Assembly (NCBI RefSeq): GCF_002234675.1
Contig: NC_019867.2
Location: forward strand, 28,819,166-28,883,165
Length of the DNA stretch: 64,000 nucleotides
Direction: 5' to 3'
DNA from: Oryzias latipes
Taxonomy: Eukaryota > Chordata > Actinopteri > Beloniformes > Adrianichthyidae
Shown piece by piece: positions 1 to 10,508 of the stretch. The first letter of the stretch is position 1. Each line of letters opens with the position of its first letter. The notes beneath the pieces are model-generated. The model was not told the DNA's origin. It saw only the letters and a program-made list of their open reading frames with translations, and made no database searches. The translations under genes and the position numbers were made by a program.

Positions 1-179
1 TTTTTATCAAACTCATTACAGAAATGTTGAAATGCATAGATTAAAAAGACAGAAAAACAAACAAACAAAAAAGTCACTTAAATCACATTTGCTTAATTAA
101 ATACACTGATCATTAACTAAATTCAAGTAGAGCTTGATTTATTGCTTGAAAAGGAGTCAAAAGAAGCAAATTTATTTAA

Positions 180-232
180 CCCTTGTGCTGTCCTATGACC
201 CCACCCTTACATTGGCGTGTTCTCCCTACCAT
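180..232 (+). mobile_element. piggyBac-type MITE, left-end fragment (unit 1)
   Basis: CCCTTGTGCTGTCC follows a TTAA at 176-179, and the match to the full MITE at 868-1072 ends at CTCCCTACCAT. Only the left quarter remains. Confidence 0.7.
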
Positions 233-867
233 AAATGCTAAAACAATAAACTAATTCAACTATGATCTAAGTTTCTTGCATCTTTTTGTCTAGTTTGTTC
301 ATTAATTAATGTTTTGAATATTTGTTCTTTGTACCACAATATCACCATGAGAAACCTCAATATGACTTCACAGTAAAGAAAACAGTTCTTTGTGTTTATT
401 TTGGGTAAAGATAGAGAGAGTTTATAAGCCGGATCTTCTTGTTCGCTAAATATCCAAAATCATAGAAGTCTGTGGAGCCCAGAATCACTGTTCTCACTGT
501 TGTCGAGTGGAGGGCCTCAGTTTATTAATGATAATCTCATATAATATAATCAGCTGCTTTAAATGTGGGTACTATTATTTCCAGTCATTGATAGATAAAT
601 GATGACTGAACAACCAAGAGACGTGCATTGGGTAAGACTTAATGAGCCTGTCTTACAAAAAGGAGTTCCTCTACTCTGGATAAGAGTGGCAACTTTGAGG
701 TCTGTTAACCAAAAATAATCCAAAGAGAGAGAGTGAAGCAAACAAGAGCAAATGCACGCAACAAATTCTCTAAGGCAGACAAAACACTTGCTCCCTTTCT
801 ACTTCTCTGACCAGACACAATTAACATATTTTAATGTACTGGTATAATCATTTTGATTTACGATTAA

Positions 868-1072
868 CCCTTGTGCTATCTTAGATGACCCACCCTTACT
901 TTGACGTGTTCTCCCTACCATGACAAAGGTGGATAAAGGTGGAAAGATTTCATATAGACTATGGACACCAGTGAAGATCAAGAAATCATTGAAGAAAAAA
1001 GGTTCAGAGCACTGTCTAGTGGGTCTAGATGACCCCACTTCCAATAGTAAAGTGCCTAGGATAGCACAAGGA
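868..1072 (+). mobile_element. piggyBac-type MITE (unit 1)
   Basis: Starts CCCTTGTGCTATC next to TTAA (864-867) and ends CCTAGGATAGCACAAGG, which is the inverted terminal repeat. The right TTAA has decayed to TTAC. A CCC terminus with a TTAA target is typical of piggyBac. The element has no coding capacity. Confidence 0.8.
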
Positions 1073-1391
1073 TTACATCAAGTGATAGGCATACCTTACC
1101 AGGAGGTGGCCTCAGGGTAGACTTAGGACACACAGGAGTGATTCTGTCTCTGCTGGATGAAATATCGGATTTCCATAGGATCAGAATTCCTTTTATTGTC
1201 ATTGTTGCACAAGAAGCTTGTGACACAACGAAAGTCTCTGTGCTCTCCAGCTGTTTAAAAAATGATAAAAGTCAGGTTGACTATAGAATAAATATTAAAT
1301 ATAGAACTAAAAAGTTAAGAACAGAAAAAATGTAAAGTAAAAAAACATACATTTATAGATAAAACATGTGTTGCACATAAACATTATCTCA

Positions 1392-1563
1392 CTTCCATAC
1401 TTCCTGAGGTCACCAGCAGCTTCCTTTCCAGGTTGTTCCTCCTGAGTTTTCTTAGGAAGCAGAGATGCTGGGCCTTCTCCACTGCCGCTGTGGTGTTTTC
1501 AGTCCAGGAGAGATCCTCAGTGATCTGCACGCCCAGGTAGCTAAAAGAGTGAACCCTCTCCAC
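1392..1563 (-). mobile_element. LINE reverse-transcriptase C-terminal fragment (unit 1)
   Basis: Read on the minus strand, this encodes VHSFSYLGVQITEDLSW followed by AEKAQ-type and FLRKLRRNNL-type motifs. That is the region after the polymerase core in fish L2/CR1-like non-LTR retrotransposons. It is a short uncoupled fragment with no start or upstream RT core. Confidence 0.7.
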
Positions 1564-2296
1564 GCATGTCTATTGATGTACAGTGGGAGTCTGAAACTAT
1601 ACGTGATCAGACCCAACTTCTGATCATGTGATCAGATCAGGACATCTGTAGTCGCTGCACTAACCTCTTTGTGTTCATTTGTGTGCAGGTCCAAGGACAT
1701 TACTTTAGAAGGGCTTTCTCAAAAAAACGGTTTGGTTGTTTCTGAGATTGGAGCCATTTCTGTTTCACAGGGATGCAGTGACCTCAACTCTTTGGGTTTT
1801 TAGCAAAACAACCTCAACTTGTTGAGAACCACCAATGATTGTTTTCATGTTAAATTTGAGTTTTCTTACAGTTCAACCCTCCTCCTTTATCCGGGCTTGG
1901 GACCGGCAGAGTTCTTGTAAAAAGACACTCTGGCGGAGTTACTTTTTTTGTGTGGGAAGCCGGAGCACCCGGAGAAAAACCCACTAATGAATGGAAGAGC
2001 TCGCTAATTTAAAACTATCATGTGTTTGCAGTTTTTTTACATCATTTTTTTTTTTTGCCTTGTTTGGATTAGTCTAATTTTTTTTATTTTATTTTATTTG
2101 GGTAGTGAAAACAGTCAATCATGAAAAATAGAACATCAAGATGTTTACAAACTCATATTTTCTTTTTAACATCACAACCTAACATAAACAGGCAGCAGTT
2201 TCAAAAATAAAATAATAATAAAAAAAAGAAAGAAAAAAAAAAGAAAGAAAATCACCAATCAACCTTCATCACCAGCGACAAAAGGCTATAACAGGT

Positions 2297-2298
2297 TT

Positions 2299-2369
<71 letters not shown>

Positions 2370-2371
2370 TT
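2297..2371. repeat. (TTTA)n microsatellite (unit 1)
   Basis: Uninterrupted TTTA tract of about 75 bp. The equivalent tracts are about 69 bp at 19807-19875 and about 60 bp at 35564-35623. A nearby A/G-rich stretch also varies in length among units. Confidence 0.95.
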
Positions 2372-2879
2372 AACATTTCACCAGAACAGAGTTCAATCCC
2401 AACAAAGATTAGTTTTATCCAGAACTGGTTGCCAGACTTTTTGGGATTAGTCTAATTTTTAGCTGACCTGTCACTATAATACAGAAGTACAATGTACTAT
2501 GTCGACGAGCTCATTTCCATTCTGTTAATAATATAGTCATTAATTTATTTTTTTAAGTTTATCTATCTTTTACTAATATTAAAGTACATTGTACTGTCAG
2601 TGACTTTATTCCCATTCTTTATATACACAGTTTTTTTCTATTTCCTATACTATTCTACTTTTAAACATTTTAATTACTAATACTAAAGTACATTCTACTA
2701 TTTCTGGCATCGTATCATGATGCTGTAACATCATCACTTCCTTCTGGGGATCAAAGTCCTATTTATTTCTACAGTATCTGTTTATACAGTAACTTGAACA
2801 CACATGGCCATTGGCTGAGGAGTTGATTCTAGAATTTACTTGAACCAAAAAACAAAAAAAAACAAAAAAAAAACAAAAT

Positions 2880-4028
2880 TTACTTGAGCCAAGGGTGAAG
2901 CAGAATCTGTTCCAGACTGGGGCGCCTTCTTGGGTTTTGGATGAAGCATTGCTTCATAAAGTCTTTGCAGTCTTTGGAAAGGTTTTGCCTGAGTTGGAGC
3001 TTTTTCTCCATGAGTTTAGTTGAACTGAAGTTTTTGTTGTGGAGGCATTCAAACAGGACAATTCCCAGCTGCCACACTGTTGTGGGTCTAGCGCTGTACG
3101 TGTGTTCATACCACCATTCTGGAGGGGCGTGAATCTCTGTTCCATAAAAGGTGGTGTATTCTGAATGTGACTCTGTGAAGCAGCTGACTCCAAAGTCAAT
3201 TAAACGGACTTGTGGGGCGCCTGAACTCATGTCTATCAAGATGTTTTCCACTTTGATGTCTCGGTGGAAAATCTTTTTGTCCTGAAGGGAAATGGCTGCT
3301 TTTACTAGTTGTTTCAGGATCATCTTGGCTTCTTTTTCTCCAAACCAATCTCTACACTCTTGAACGTAAGTCTGAAGATCCACGGCTGGCATTGGTCTCT
3401 CCAAAACTAAGATCAGCTCATGTGGCAGCACATACCAGTCTAGCAAGGCGATTGGTGCTCTGCTGCCAGCGGAGTGTGATGTTCCGCTCCTGAGCTTCAG
3501 CATCACAGCCACTTCCCCAGATATCTCTCTTCCCTTTTCATCCACGTGTTTGCAGTACTGGTATTTATTGGGGACGTGTTTGATGGCAACGTCCAAATGA
3601 TCTGATTTGCGATAGCCAGCAAACACAGATCCGCAACCTCCTTCACCGAGTGGATGCAGTTCTACATATTTAGCCTCAAATCTAAGCTTTGGGTTGTCTT
3701 CTTCAGCTGGGTTTCCTCTGAATCTTTTGTCCAGCGGTTGTTCCAGATAGCTTGCTTTTCTCTTTCTGTTATGGTCAGGAATATAGAATGCAGATTCATC
3801 CTTTAGGGAAGGAAACTCAAGGTCCCTTCTTTTCTTTGTCGGTGTTGCAGATTCTTTGTCATACTCAGAGATTTTCCTTTTGGCGCATCTTTGCTTGAGT
3901 TTAGCTTCATCATGAAATTGAACAATGACTTTTAGTGGGTCACTGTGAAATGGAGGATTTTGATGTTTGCTTCCAAGGAAAGCGACTTTCCTAAGAAAAC
4001 TGCCCTGATTTTGAAACATGGTTTTCAA
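2880..4028 (-). CDS. PIM-like serine/threonine protein kinase, copy 1
   Basis: A 382-residue single-exon protein predicted to phosphorylate Ser/Thr. The first ~115 residues are an extension with two basic clusters (KKRR at 65-68, RKRK at 88-91) that could be nuclear-localisation signals. The kinase domain follows: Gly loop GEGGCGSV near 128-135, ATP-lysine K150 in VAIKHV, hinge ERPMP at 210-214, HRDIKVEN with catalytic D257, DFG at 278-280, and APPE near 301-304. The proline in an ERPxP hinge is a PIM-family hallmark. Vertebrate PIM1-3 genes are split by introns and this frame is not, so a retrogene origin is likely (inference). All catalytic residues are present. A TGACATCA/X-box module lies 130-320 bp upstream. 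The exact substrate is unknown; fish genomes carry large PIM-like families. Confidence 0.9.
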   Translation of the reverse strand: MKTMFQNQGSFLRKVAFLGSKHQNPPFHSDPLKVIVQFHDEAKLKQRCAKRKISEYDKESATPTKKRRDLEFPSLKDESAFYIPDHNRKRKASYLEQPLDKRFRGNPAEEDNPKLRFEAKYVELHPLGEGGCGSVFAGYRKSDHLDVAIKHVPNKYQYCKHVDEKGREISGEVAVMLKLRSGTSHSAGSRAPIALLDWYVLPHELILVLERPMPAVDLQTYVQECRDWFGEKEAKMILKQLVKAAISLQDKKIFHRDIKVENILIDMSSGAPQVRLIDFGVSCFTESHSEYTTFYGTEIHAPPEWWYEHTYSARPTTVWQLGIVLFECLHNKNFSSTKLMEKKLQLRQNLSKDCKDFMKQCFIQNPRRRPSLEQILLHPWLK

Positions 4029-4159
4029 AAAGCTTTAACACTGAGAAGAGAAGAATTTCAGTCTTTAAAAAGACTACGAAGGTCTTCCTCTTTCAGTGAA
4101 GGCTCAGGGGAGTCAACCTGACTTGGGTTAGCACGTGTATAAGTGGATTAGGTTGGCAG

Positions 4160-4344
4160 TGACATCATAAAGCAGTTGGTGACATCAGGTTGGCATTGTC
4201 ATCAATGATGTCATAAAGCAGTAGGTGACATCAATGTGTCTTGACTTGGGGCTATATGTCGTGTTGCCTAGCAACATGACTGTAAGGCATTATTAAAGGG
4301 TCTTTATGATGCCCTAGAATCATTATGTCATGTTGCTAGGCAAC
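4160..4344 (-). promoter_or_regulatory. X-box pair and CRE-like octamers upstream of kinase copy 1
   Basis: GTTGCCTAGCAAC at 4263-4275 and its exact reverse complement at 4332-4344 both match the RFX-factor X-box consensus (GTNRCC-N-RGYAAC). Each is followed, outward along its own strand, by ATGAC. Nearer the kinase start are four TGACATCA octamers, three direct (4160, 4180, 4226) and one inverted (4206), spaced 20, 26 and 20 bp. TGACATCA differs by one base from the CRE TGACGTCA. The motifs are seen directly; binding and promoter function are inferred. Confidence 0.55.
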
Positions 4345-4764
4345 AGAGCTTTTTTCTTAGGACAGAATAGGAAAGATACAACCAGTTACACAATTCATCG
4401 GTGTACCTTTAAACAAATTAACAAACCTAATTTACATAAGAAAAATTGAAAGTAATGAAGACACAATTTTATATGAGATTTGAATTATTACATATAAAAA
4501 TGTGTAATTACATGATGTTACAAAACCCTTTAACTAACATGAATAACAAACCCTAATATTATATGAAAACAATAAGTTTGCTCCTGGGGAAAAAGTGATT
4601 TTTTTTTAACTCCACCCAAATACCTGCAAATGAAAAAAAAACCTTCATGACATCATTAAATCTGCTAATGGGAACAGTTTTGAAATATGGTTTGCTTTTG
4701 AACTGGGAGTCATTAAAAAATGAAAAATGAAACTCTGCCATTGGGAATTATTAGTTATTTTTGC

Positions 4765-5060
4765 AGCTCAGACTTCCCTCCTCCTTCCGCCCACTTCTTC
4801 CAGCACCTCTGGGGAGACCCCAGGGTGTTCTTAGGTCAGCCGACAGACATAGTCTCTTCAGCGTGACCTTGGTCTTCCCTGGGACCTCCACCCAGTGGAA
4901 CATGGGTGGAACAATCCCCAGCGAGAAGTCCAAGAGGCGTCTGGACCAGATGCTTGAGTCACCTCAACAGGCTCCTCTTGACGTGGAGGACCAGTGGCTC
5001 TACTCCGAGGTCTCTCCAGGTGACCGAGCTTCTCACCCAATCTCTGAAGGAGGACCTGGA
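4765..5060 (-). mobile_element. LINE 3'-region remnant (unit 1)
   Basis: Sequence such as CCTCTTGACGTGGAGGACCA followed by GGCTCTACTCCGAGGTCTC is a familiar dispersed segment of fish non-LTR retrotransposons, and the full-length family has an RT frame. Here it is short and has no credible protein. Equivalent copies are at about 22257-22552 and 38007-38302. Strand is tentative. Confidence 0.55.
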
Positions 5061-5643
5061 AAACTCCCATCCAGCCAGCTTCTTCACCAAAGAACCAAAG
5101 GTAGGACCCCTTCTTGGACCACATGAATCACATGTTATTTCTCAACTAAAATATATTCTAACATCCAACTGTGTTCTTTTTGAAACTCAATCAGGTTTCA
5201 GGGCCACAGTGCAATCACAGCTGCAGTGTCTGCAACAAATGACATCATCAGTGCCTTGGCCACAAACCTGCTCTACTGTGTGTCTCCTCTGCTTTCCCCT
5301 TTTCTGATCAGGTGCTGATATAGTGAAGAAAAGCTTTGGAAGTTTCTCTTTGTTGTGGAGAACTCAGCATTTCAGCTGTTTAGCATCAGTAGAAAACCTT
5401 TTCCCTGCTGGAATTCAGCTGCTCAGATCTGCTGCTAATCCCAGAAATGTTGACATGAGGAACCATTTCAAGGGAAATAAAGAGGCTTTCCTACAAAATC
5501 AAATCTAGAACTAAGAAGAAATTGTCTGTTAAACTAAAACTTCTTTAGATTTTGTATAAAGTTTATTAAAACACAACAACTATTGACTAGAATGAACAAA
5601 AAAAGAATGAAATAGTTTAAATATTGAAGTTTCTGAAAGTGAA

Positions 5644-6313
5644 TCAGGAGTTTGTCTTCATCATTCTTTTGGCTGTTGGTGCAGCATCCGTACTTTTAGC
5701 ACTTCTCTTAAAGTTCTGCTGTCCATGCTGCTTTTTTCTTTCTGCCAGTATTGATTTGAGGTTCTTGACCCACTTTGTGTTCGTACTGTTCATGGTCGGG
5801 GGCGGTACGGGTTTTCTCTTGGGGTGTGGGGTGTTTGAAGGTCTCTTTGAAGAACTGGGTCCATCACATCTTCCTGCAGGATTTCCTTTGTGTTGTCTCT
5901 TTAGAACAAGCTTGTCTTGGTCTTTCAGCTTCTCGTAGGTCCAGAAGTCCTCCTTGTGTGATGAAGAACACTGAGTTGGAGGAGAGGCAGAGGAAGCAGT
6001 GGAGAAACGTCTTGGAGGAGAGTCTGAATCTGAGGAGAAACTCAAACCACCCGTAGGTGTTCTTTGGAACAGGGTTGATGTTTGGAGAGGATGGAGCATA
6101 GAGATACTTCTGAGGAGGAGAGTCTGAGTCTGAAGAGGAGCTCAGTCCAAACTCTGGAACCGGGCCAGTTGGTGTCTTTGGAACAGAGTTGATGGTCTCC
6201 TCTGGGTTCTCTGATGTTCCAGGAATTAGAATTCTTCTCACAACAAGTATTGGATCGTCAGGATCGCTTGGGTTGGGAAGCAAAAGAGATTTCCAAGTGT
6301 AGTGCTGCTCTGT
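5644..6313 (-). pseudogene. Ser/Pro-rich open exon, module A (unit 1), frameshifted
   Basis: The minus-strand exon follows an acceptor (ttatgttcag at about 6314). It begins TEQHYTWKSLLLPNPSDPDD and then runs into Ser/Pro-rich text including TPTGPVPEFGLSSSSDSDSPP. A related TPTGG...SFSSDSDSPP segment follows in a different frame, so an internal duplication is out of register with the first half. The second frame continues to a basic C terminus (KRKPVPPP, AERKKQHGQQNFKR) and stops at 5644. The same break is in unit 2. I do not recognise the family. It could be a separate gene or lost 5' exons of the kinase transcript. Confidence 0.4.
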
Positions 6314-6503
6314 CTGAACATAAAGAAAACATTTATTTCAGTATTTCACTAGAAATGAAAACCTGTTTGTTTAAAGATTATCTACTGAATTCTGATTAAA
6401 ACACAACAACAATTGACTAGGATGAATAAAAAAAGAATAAAATAGTTTAAATATTGATCTTCCTGAAAATTAATCAGAAGTTCGAAGAGTAAAGTTAATC
6501 TTT

Positions 6504-6926
6504 TTAGCTTTTGGTGCAGCTGAAAGACCTTGAGGAGAAAGAGAAGGAGCATTTATGGGAACGTACCAAGCTTGTACTGGAGCTCAGCTGAACATTTGAG
6601 GAGGTCTTTGGAGACCTGTGTGACGAACTGGGTCCATCACATCTTCCTACACGATGTCCTGTGAAGTCCTCCTTGTTTGATGAAGAACACTGAGTTGGAG
6701 GAGAGGCAGAGGAGGCAGTGGAGAGACTTCTTGGAGGAGAGTCTGAAGAGGAGCTCAGTCCAAACTCTGGAACTGGGCCAGTCGGTGTCTTTGGAACAGA
6801 GTTGATGGTCTCCTCTGGGTTCTCTGATGTTCCAGGAATTGGAATTCTTCTCACAACAAGTCTTGGATTGTCAGGATCGCTCGGGTTTGGAAGAAAAAGA
6901 GATTTCCAAGTGTAGCGCTGCTCTGT
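6504..6926 (-). CDS. Ser/Pro-rich open exon, module B (unit 1)
   Basis: Second copy of module A, starting after an identical acceptor context at about 6927. It stays open from TEQRYTWKSLFLPNPSDPDN through RRIPIPGTSENPEETINSVP and a Ser/Pro-rich tail (SLSTASSASPPTQCSSSNKE) to a stop at 6504, about 140 codons. It has no known domain, no membrane segment and no obvious start codon at the exon head, so it is probably an internal or terminal exon. It is unrecognised. Confidence 0.4.
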   Translation of the reverse strand, partial: TEQRYTWKSLFLPNPSDPDNPRLVVRRIPIPGTSENPEETINSVPKTPTGPVPEFGLSSSSDSPPRSLSTASSASPPTQCSSSNKEDFTGHRVGRCDGPSSSHRSPKTSSNVQLSSSTSLVRSHKCSFSFSSRSFSCTKS

Positions 6927-7489
6927 CTGAACATAAAGAATACATTTATTTCAGTATTTCTCTAAAATACTGAATACTGTAATAAAATACTGTATCTGAC
7001 ACTTGTGTCGGTGTGAGTGCACGTGTGCGTGCACGTGTGAGGTGAACTGGTGTTGCCAGCATTCCTCTGAGCACTGGGAGCTTGTTGGACTAGTGGTTGA
7101 CCAGACTTTCTCTATTTTGATGGATTTCTTTGAAGAAACTGAAAGGGGAAGTGATGAGGGAACCACTGAACTCAGTCTCCCAGAGTTCTTTGCTGCAGTG
7201 AGCCTGTAGATTTTGTGCTGTTTGGAAACTTCTGCAGCATCTGCTACAGTAAGTTCACCTGTATTTTTGTGGAGTGGTTGCAGGTTTAATGTGGTTTTAT
7301 GATGAATAATTCTCAGTCAGAACATATGGTAGACTATGATTTTACTAGTTTTTGTTCATGGAGGATTCAGGACCTTTTTCTGTATGATTTTATTTCCAGT
7401 TCCTCCTCCTCTTCATTCATTTTCACCTTTTATCAGATTAAAAAATGTCTGAATCTTTTCTTGTAACCCTTTAAAACCCAAATTCAGGA

Positions 7490-7663
7490 GAGGAGGAGAA
7501 GGTTTAGTTTCTCCTGTTGGGAGGGTGCAGATTCACACCCTGGATTGTGTAACAAACACAAAGTTGATGAGAACCTATCTGGGAAACTGTTTATCTGAGT
7601 TGTGCAGTGATTCCACAGAAGAGGGTGGAATAGTGATGAAACCTTGGGGTTGGGTCCAAAAAC
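7490..7663. repeat. Short intra-unit repeat, copy a
   Basis: About 170 bp resembling 9815-9975 (shared text includes AACACAAAGTTGATGAGAAC and GTGATTCCACAGAAGA). The same pair recurs in unit 2 at about 24982-25155 and 27307-27467. No coding signal. Confidence 0.7.
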
Positions 7664-7762
7664 ATGCTTCAGGGTTAATTAGTGATTCTAAATTGTCTCT
7701 GCTTGTAAACATGAGTGTTGTTGTTTGTGTGGCCCTGCAATGGATTAGTGAACTATCCAAAG

Positions 7763-7855
7763 TGAACTTCGGCTTCAGCCAACAGTGGCTGGGATAGGCT
7801 CCAGCAACCCTGTGACCCTAAAAGAGAATAAGTGTGTTTGGACAATGGATGGATA
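7763..7855. repeat. Fish dispersed-repeat tail
   Basis: The text GTGGCTGGGATAGGCTCCAG, followed by CAACCCTGTGACCC and ending ATGGATGGATAG, is the common tail of a fish retroelement. Unit 2 has it at about 25255-25347. The rest of 6950-10200 in this unit holds no gene that I can support. Confidence 0.6.
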
Positions 7856-9814
7856 GACTGGGGGGTGAGGTGGGGGGACTTAGATAAACTCTGTTTTACT
7901 GTAGTGAAACAACATTTTTATTCATTTTAGATTTAACTTGAGTTTACAGAGGAAAAAACAGAAATAAAAATCTCAAAGTACTTTAGGTTCTTTTTGTTGT
8001 TTAGTTCAAATGTAGGTTACGTTGGTTAAATGGATCTGCAAAATGATTTAATGTCGATTTAATGTGACCTGACCTTTCTACCCTAGAACTTTACACAGTA
8101 ACCAGTCATGGTGAGGCAGCTTACCAAGATTAGAAGCAAACAAAAAGCAGCTTTAAATTAAAATGTAAGATTTTTAAATCTAACTTCTTGTCACAGTCTT
8201 GTGATCATTTTAGTATTTTGTCACTTACACCTGAACTCTCTTCATTCTCTGATCTGATCTCAGTAGGTTGTCCTGTCATCTACTGATTACCGTTGGTGTT
8301 TTCATTGCTAGAACTTCCTGTCAAATCAGGCTAGCTAAAGTTCTGCTCTTCTGGACTCCACATCTGAAGAAGATGACAACTCCATCCAGCTGAGATGGAG
8401 ACTTCTTAACCAAAGAACCAACAGTAGGACAACGTCTTGGTCCTCAGAATAAAGGGTTGAGTCTGACTTTCACTTCTTCCTACCCTCTTCTGTGGAAGAA
8501 CTGTGTGGAAATAGACCTCTCCTTTGTTATCTCACAGCCCAGGTGACACATTTTATGAGCTTGACACTTTCTCAGGTTTTCTCTTATCAACTTTACCTTT
8601 ATTGATCAATCCAGAGTGTGACTTGTCATCCTCCCACATGGATGAACCAAACCCTTTTCCTGCCAGCAGCAGCCTTACTCAGGTTTCCACAGAATTACCA
8701 GCCGGGGCCCCAAGGCTGGACTTTGCTGCAGCGGTTGTGATGAAGATGAGCTGAAGAGTTGAACTTCAGGCAAAAGATTATTAGAGGTAATGAAACTTCT
8801 GTAACTGTAACCCAGAACCTCTCCCAGTTCTTTATGTCTTCTGCACATAGATATATTGAGGTCTCCCTTCAAAACGTCCATCTACTGACCCCTTTCACCA
8901 CATGACCAGCTGCACTGAATGATCATTCAGTGAACTCTGGAGGCTGAGCAGGTATGGCAAGCCATGAAGACCATAAAAGCCCCTAGATCCTGACATATAT
9001 GCATGGATGCAAACGTCCCTGTGTATAGTATGCTTTGTGCAGGAGTCTGCGTTTCCTTTTAGTTTTGTTTTGACAGTTTCTATATCAATACTTTGGATGC
9101 AGTGCGTTGAAGCAAACAATCTAAGAAGAAAGTGACAAGCTGCAAATTAGGTAAGCAGCTATGGTGAATGCAGACCCTAATACTAAATCTAGGTTTTGAT
9201 TCCTGTTTGGACCAGGACTGATACGAGGATGAGCCCTCATGTGGCAGTGACAGGTGTGTGGTTTTGTACAACCAGCTGTCAGGAACTGGTGGTGTTGGAC
9301 CCAAAATGCCTCCTGAACCAGGCTTGGTGGCAGAACCTTAAACATTTCTCAAATAAACTGAATCCTGAGCAAAACTCTGGAGAAGCTGACAAAGCAGATG
9401 ACCTGACAATGACAAACTGAAAACCAGACACTCAAACACACTGAGGACCTGGAGTGACTGACAGTAGACTAATCAGAACAGAACATGACCAACAATGTCA
9501 CTGAAACACTAAAGTAGAGTGGACAACCATCGAAGTACCCCTCTCCAAAAGGAAACATTCCAGATAATCTTTCAAACTACAACATTTGGACGGAGAAGAC
9601 CTTATGGAACAAAAGAGCAAAAACAGAAAAAGTTTGACTCAGACAAATTCTAAAGTATTTTCATACATTCTAAAGTATTTTCATACATTCTTGTCAAAAG
9701 AACTGTGAGACTGATGGTGAGGTTTCACGTTTTCCCGACTATATTTCTTCTCGTCAGCAGAGGGTTGACGTTGGTGCTTCCCTGCAGCCTAATGGAAGCT
9801 GGTTCTGTAGAGAA

Positions 9815-9975
9815 GATGGTTTGGTTTCTCCTTTTGGGAGGCTGCAGATTGAAACACTGGATTGAGTAACAAACACAAAGTTGATGAGAACATATCTGGG
9901 AAATTATCAACCTGAGTTGTGTAGTGATTCCACAGAAGAAGGTGGAGTAGTGATGAACACTTGGGGTTGGGTCCA
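9815..9975. repeat. Short intra-unit repeat, copy b
   Basis: Partner of 7490-7663. A further short match links about 9971-10005 with about 8877-8910 (CTGACCCCTTT...ACATGAC). Confidence 0.65.
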
Positions 9976-10210
9976 CCTGCTGACCCCTTTTACTACATGA
10001 CAGTCCATATGTGTGAATGACTGAGAGGCAGTTATCCAGTATGAAAATCATTTTGTCTTCAAAAACTGCTCCATCCATGAGTTCCAGGCACCTGTAGGAA
10101 TCTTTAAAGGTCACTTTCAGGACATGATGAAGCCACTGAAGCTTCAGAGTCCACAGTCATCACATTCATGAGGAAACAAGCATTAAAGTGCAACCATCAA
10201 TGACAGCTGA

Positions 10211-10400
10211 TTGTTTCCTTTTTCTGAAGAACCTCACACGCTGAAGCTGTTTAAACATGTTGAAAGTTTCATCATCAGAAGCATGTGCTGCGCGTCACAG
10301 AACATGCCCACAACACTGCCTTTAAAAGAGCGAAGCCTCTGTGAGGAGCTGTATCTGCAGAGCAGTTCTTCAGAGGACGTTATTGGTTTGATGCTCAGAG
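10211..10400 (+). promoter_or_regulatory. Probable non-coding first exon/leader of lipoxygenase copy 1
   Basis: A strong donor (CTCAGAG|GTGAGT) ends at 10400, and an acceptor (CCTGTCAG) lies about 20 bp before the lipoxygenase ATG at 10509. This suggests a spliced 5' leader. It holds an open frame starting ATGTGCTGCGCG that does not join the lipoxygenase frame; unit 2 has ATC at that codon. The 5' limit is arbitrary. Confidence 0.35.
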
Positions 10401-10508
10401 GTGAGTCCTGCTTTTTGAAAACCTGAAACATAGCAACAGAAGTGTCTTATTGATCTGCTTCTGGTTTGGTTCTTGAAGCCTGTCAGGAATCTTTTGCTGA
10501 AAGACAAA

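Noticed and set aside
2297-2371. Possible CRISPR-like array
   Set aside because: A plain TTTA microsatellite with no spacers, in a eukaryotic genome.
2954-3199. Frames overlapping the kinase on both strands
   Set aside because: Shadow frames of a well-supported kinase coding region.
4906-5307. A 133-codon plus-strand frame
   Set aside because: It overlaps the LINE 3' remnant and has no domain or splice context; copies in units 2 and 3 only reflect the duplication.
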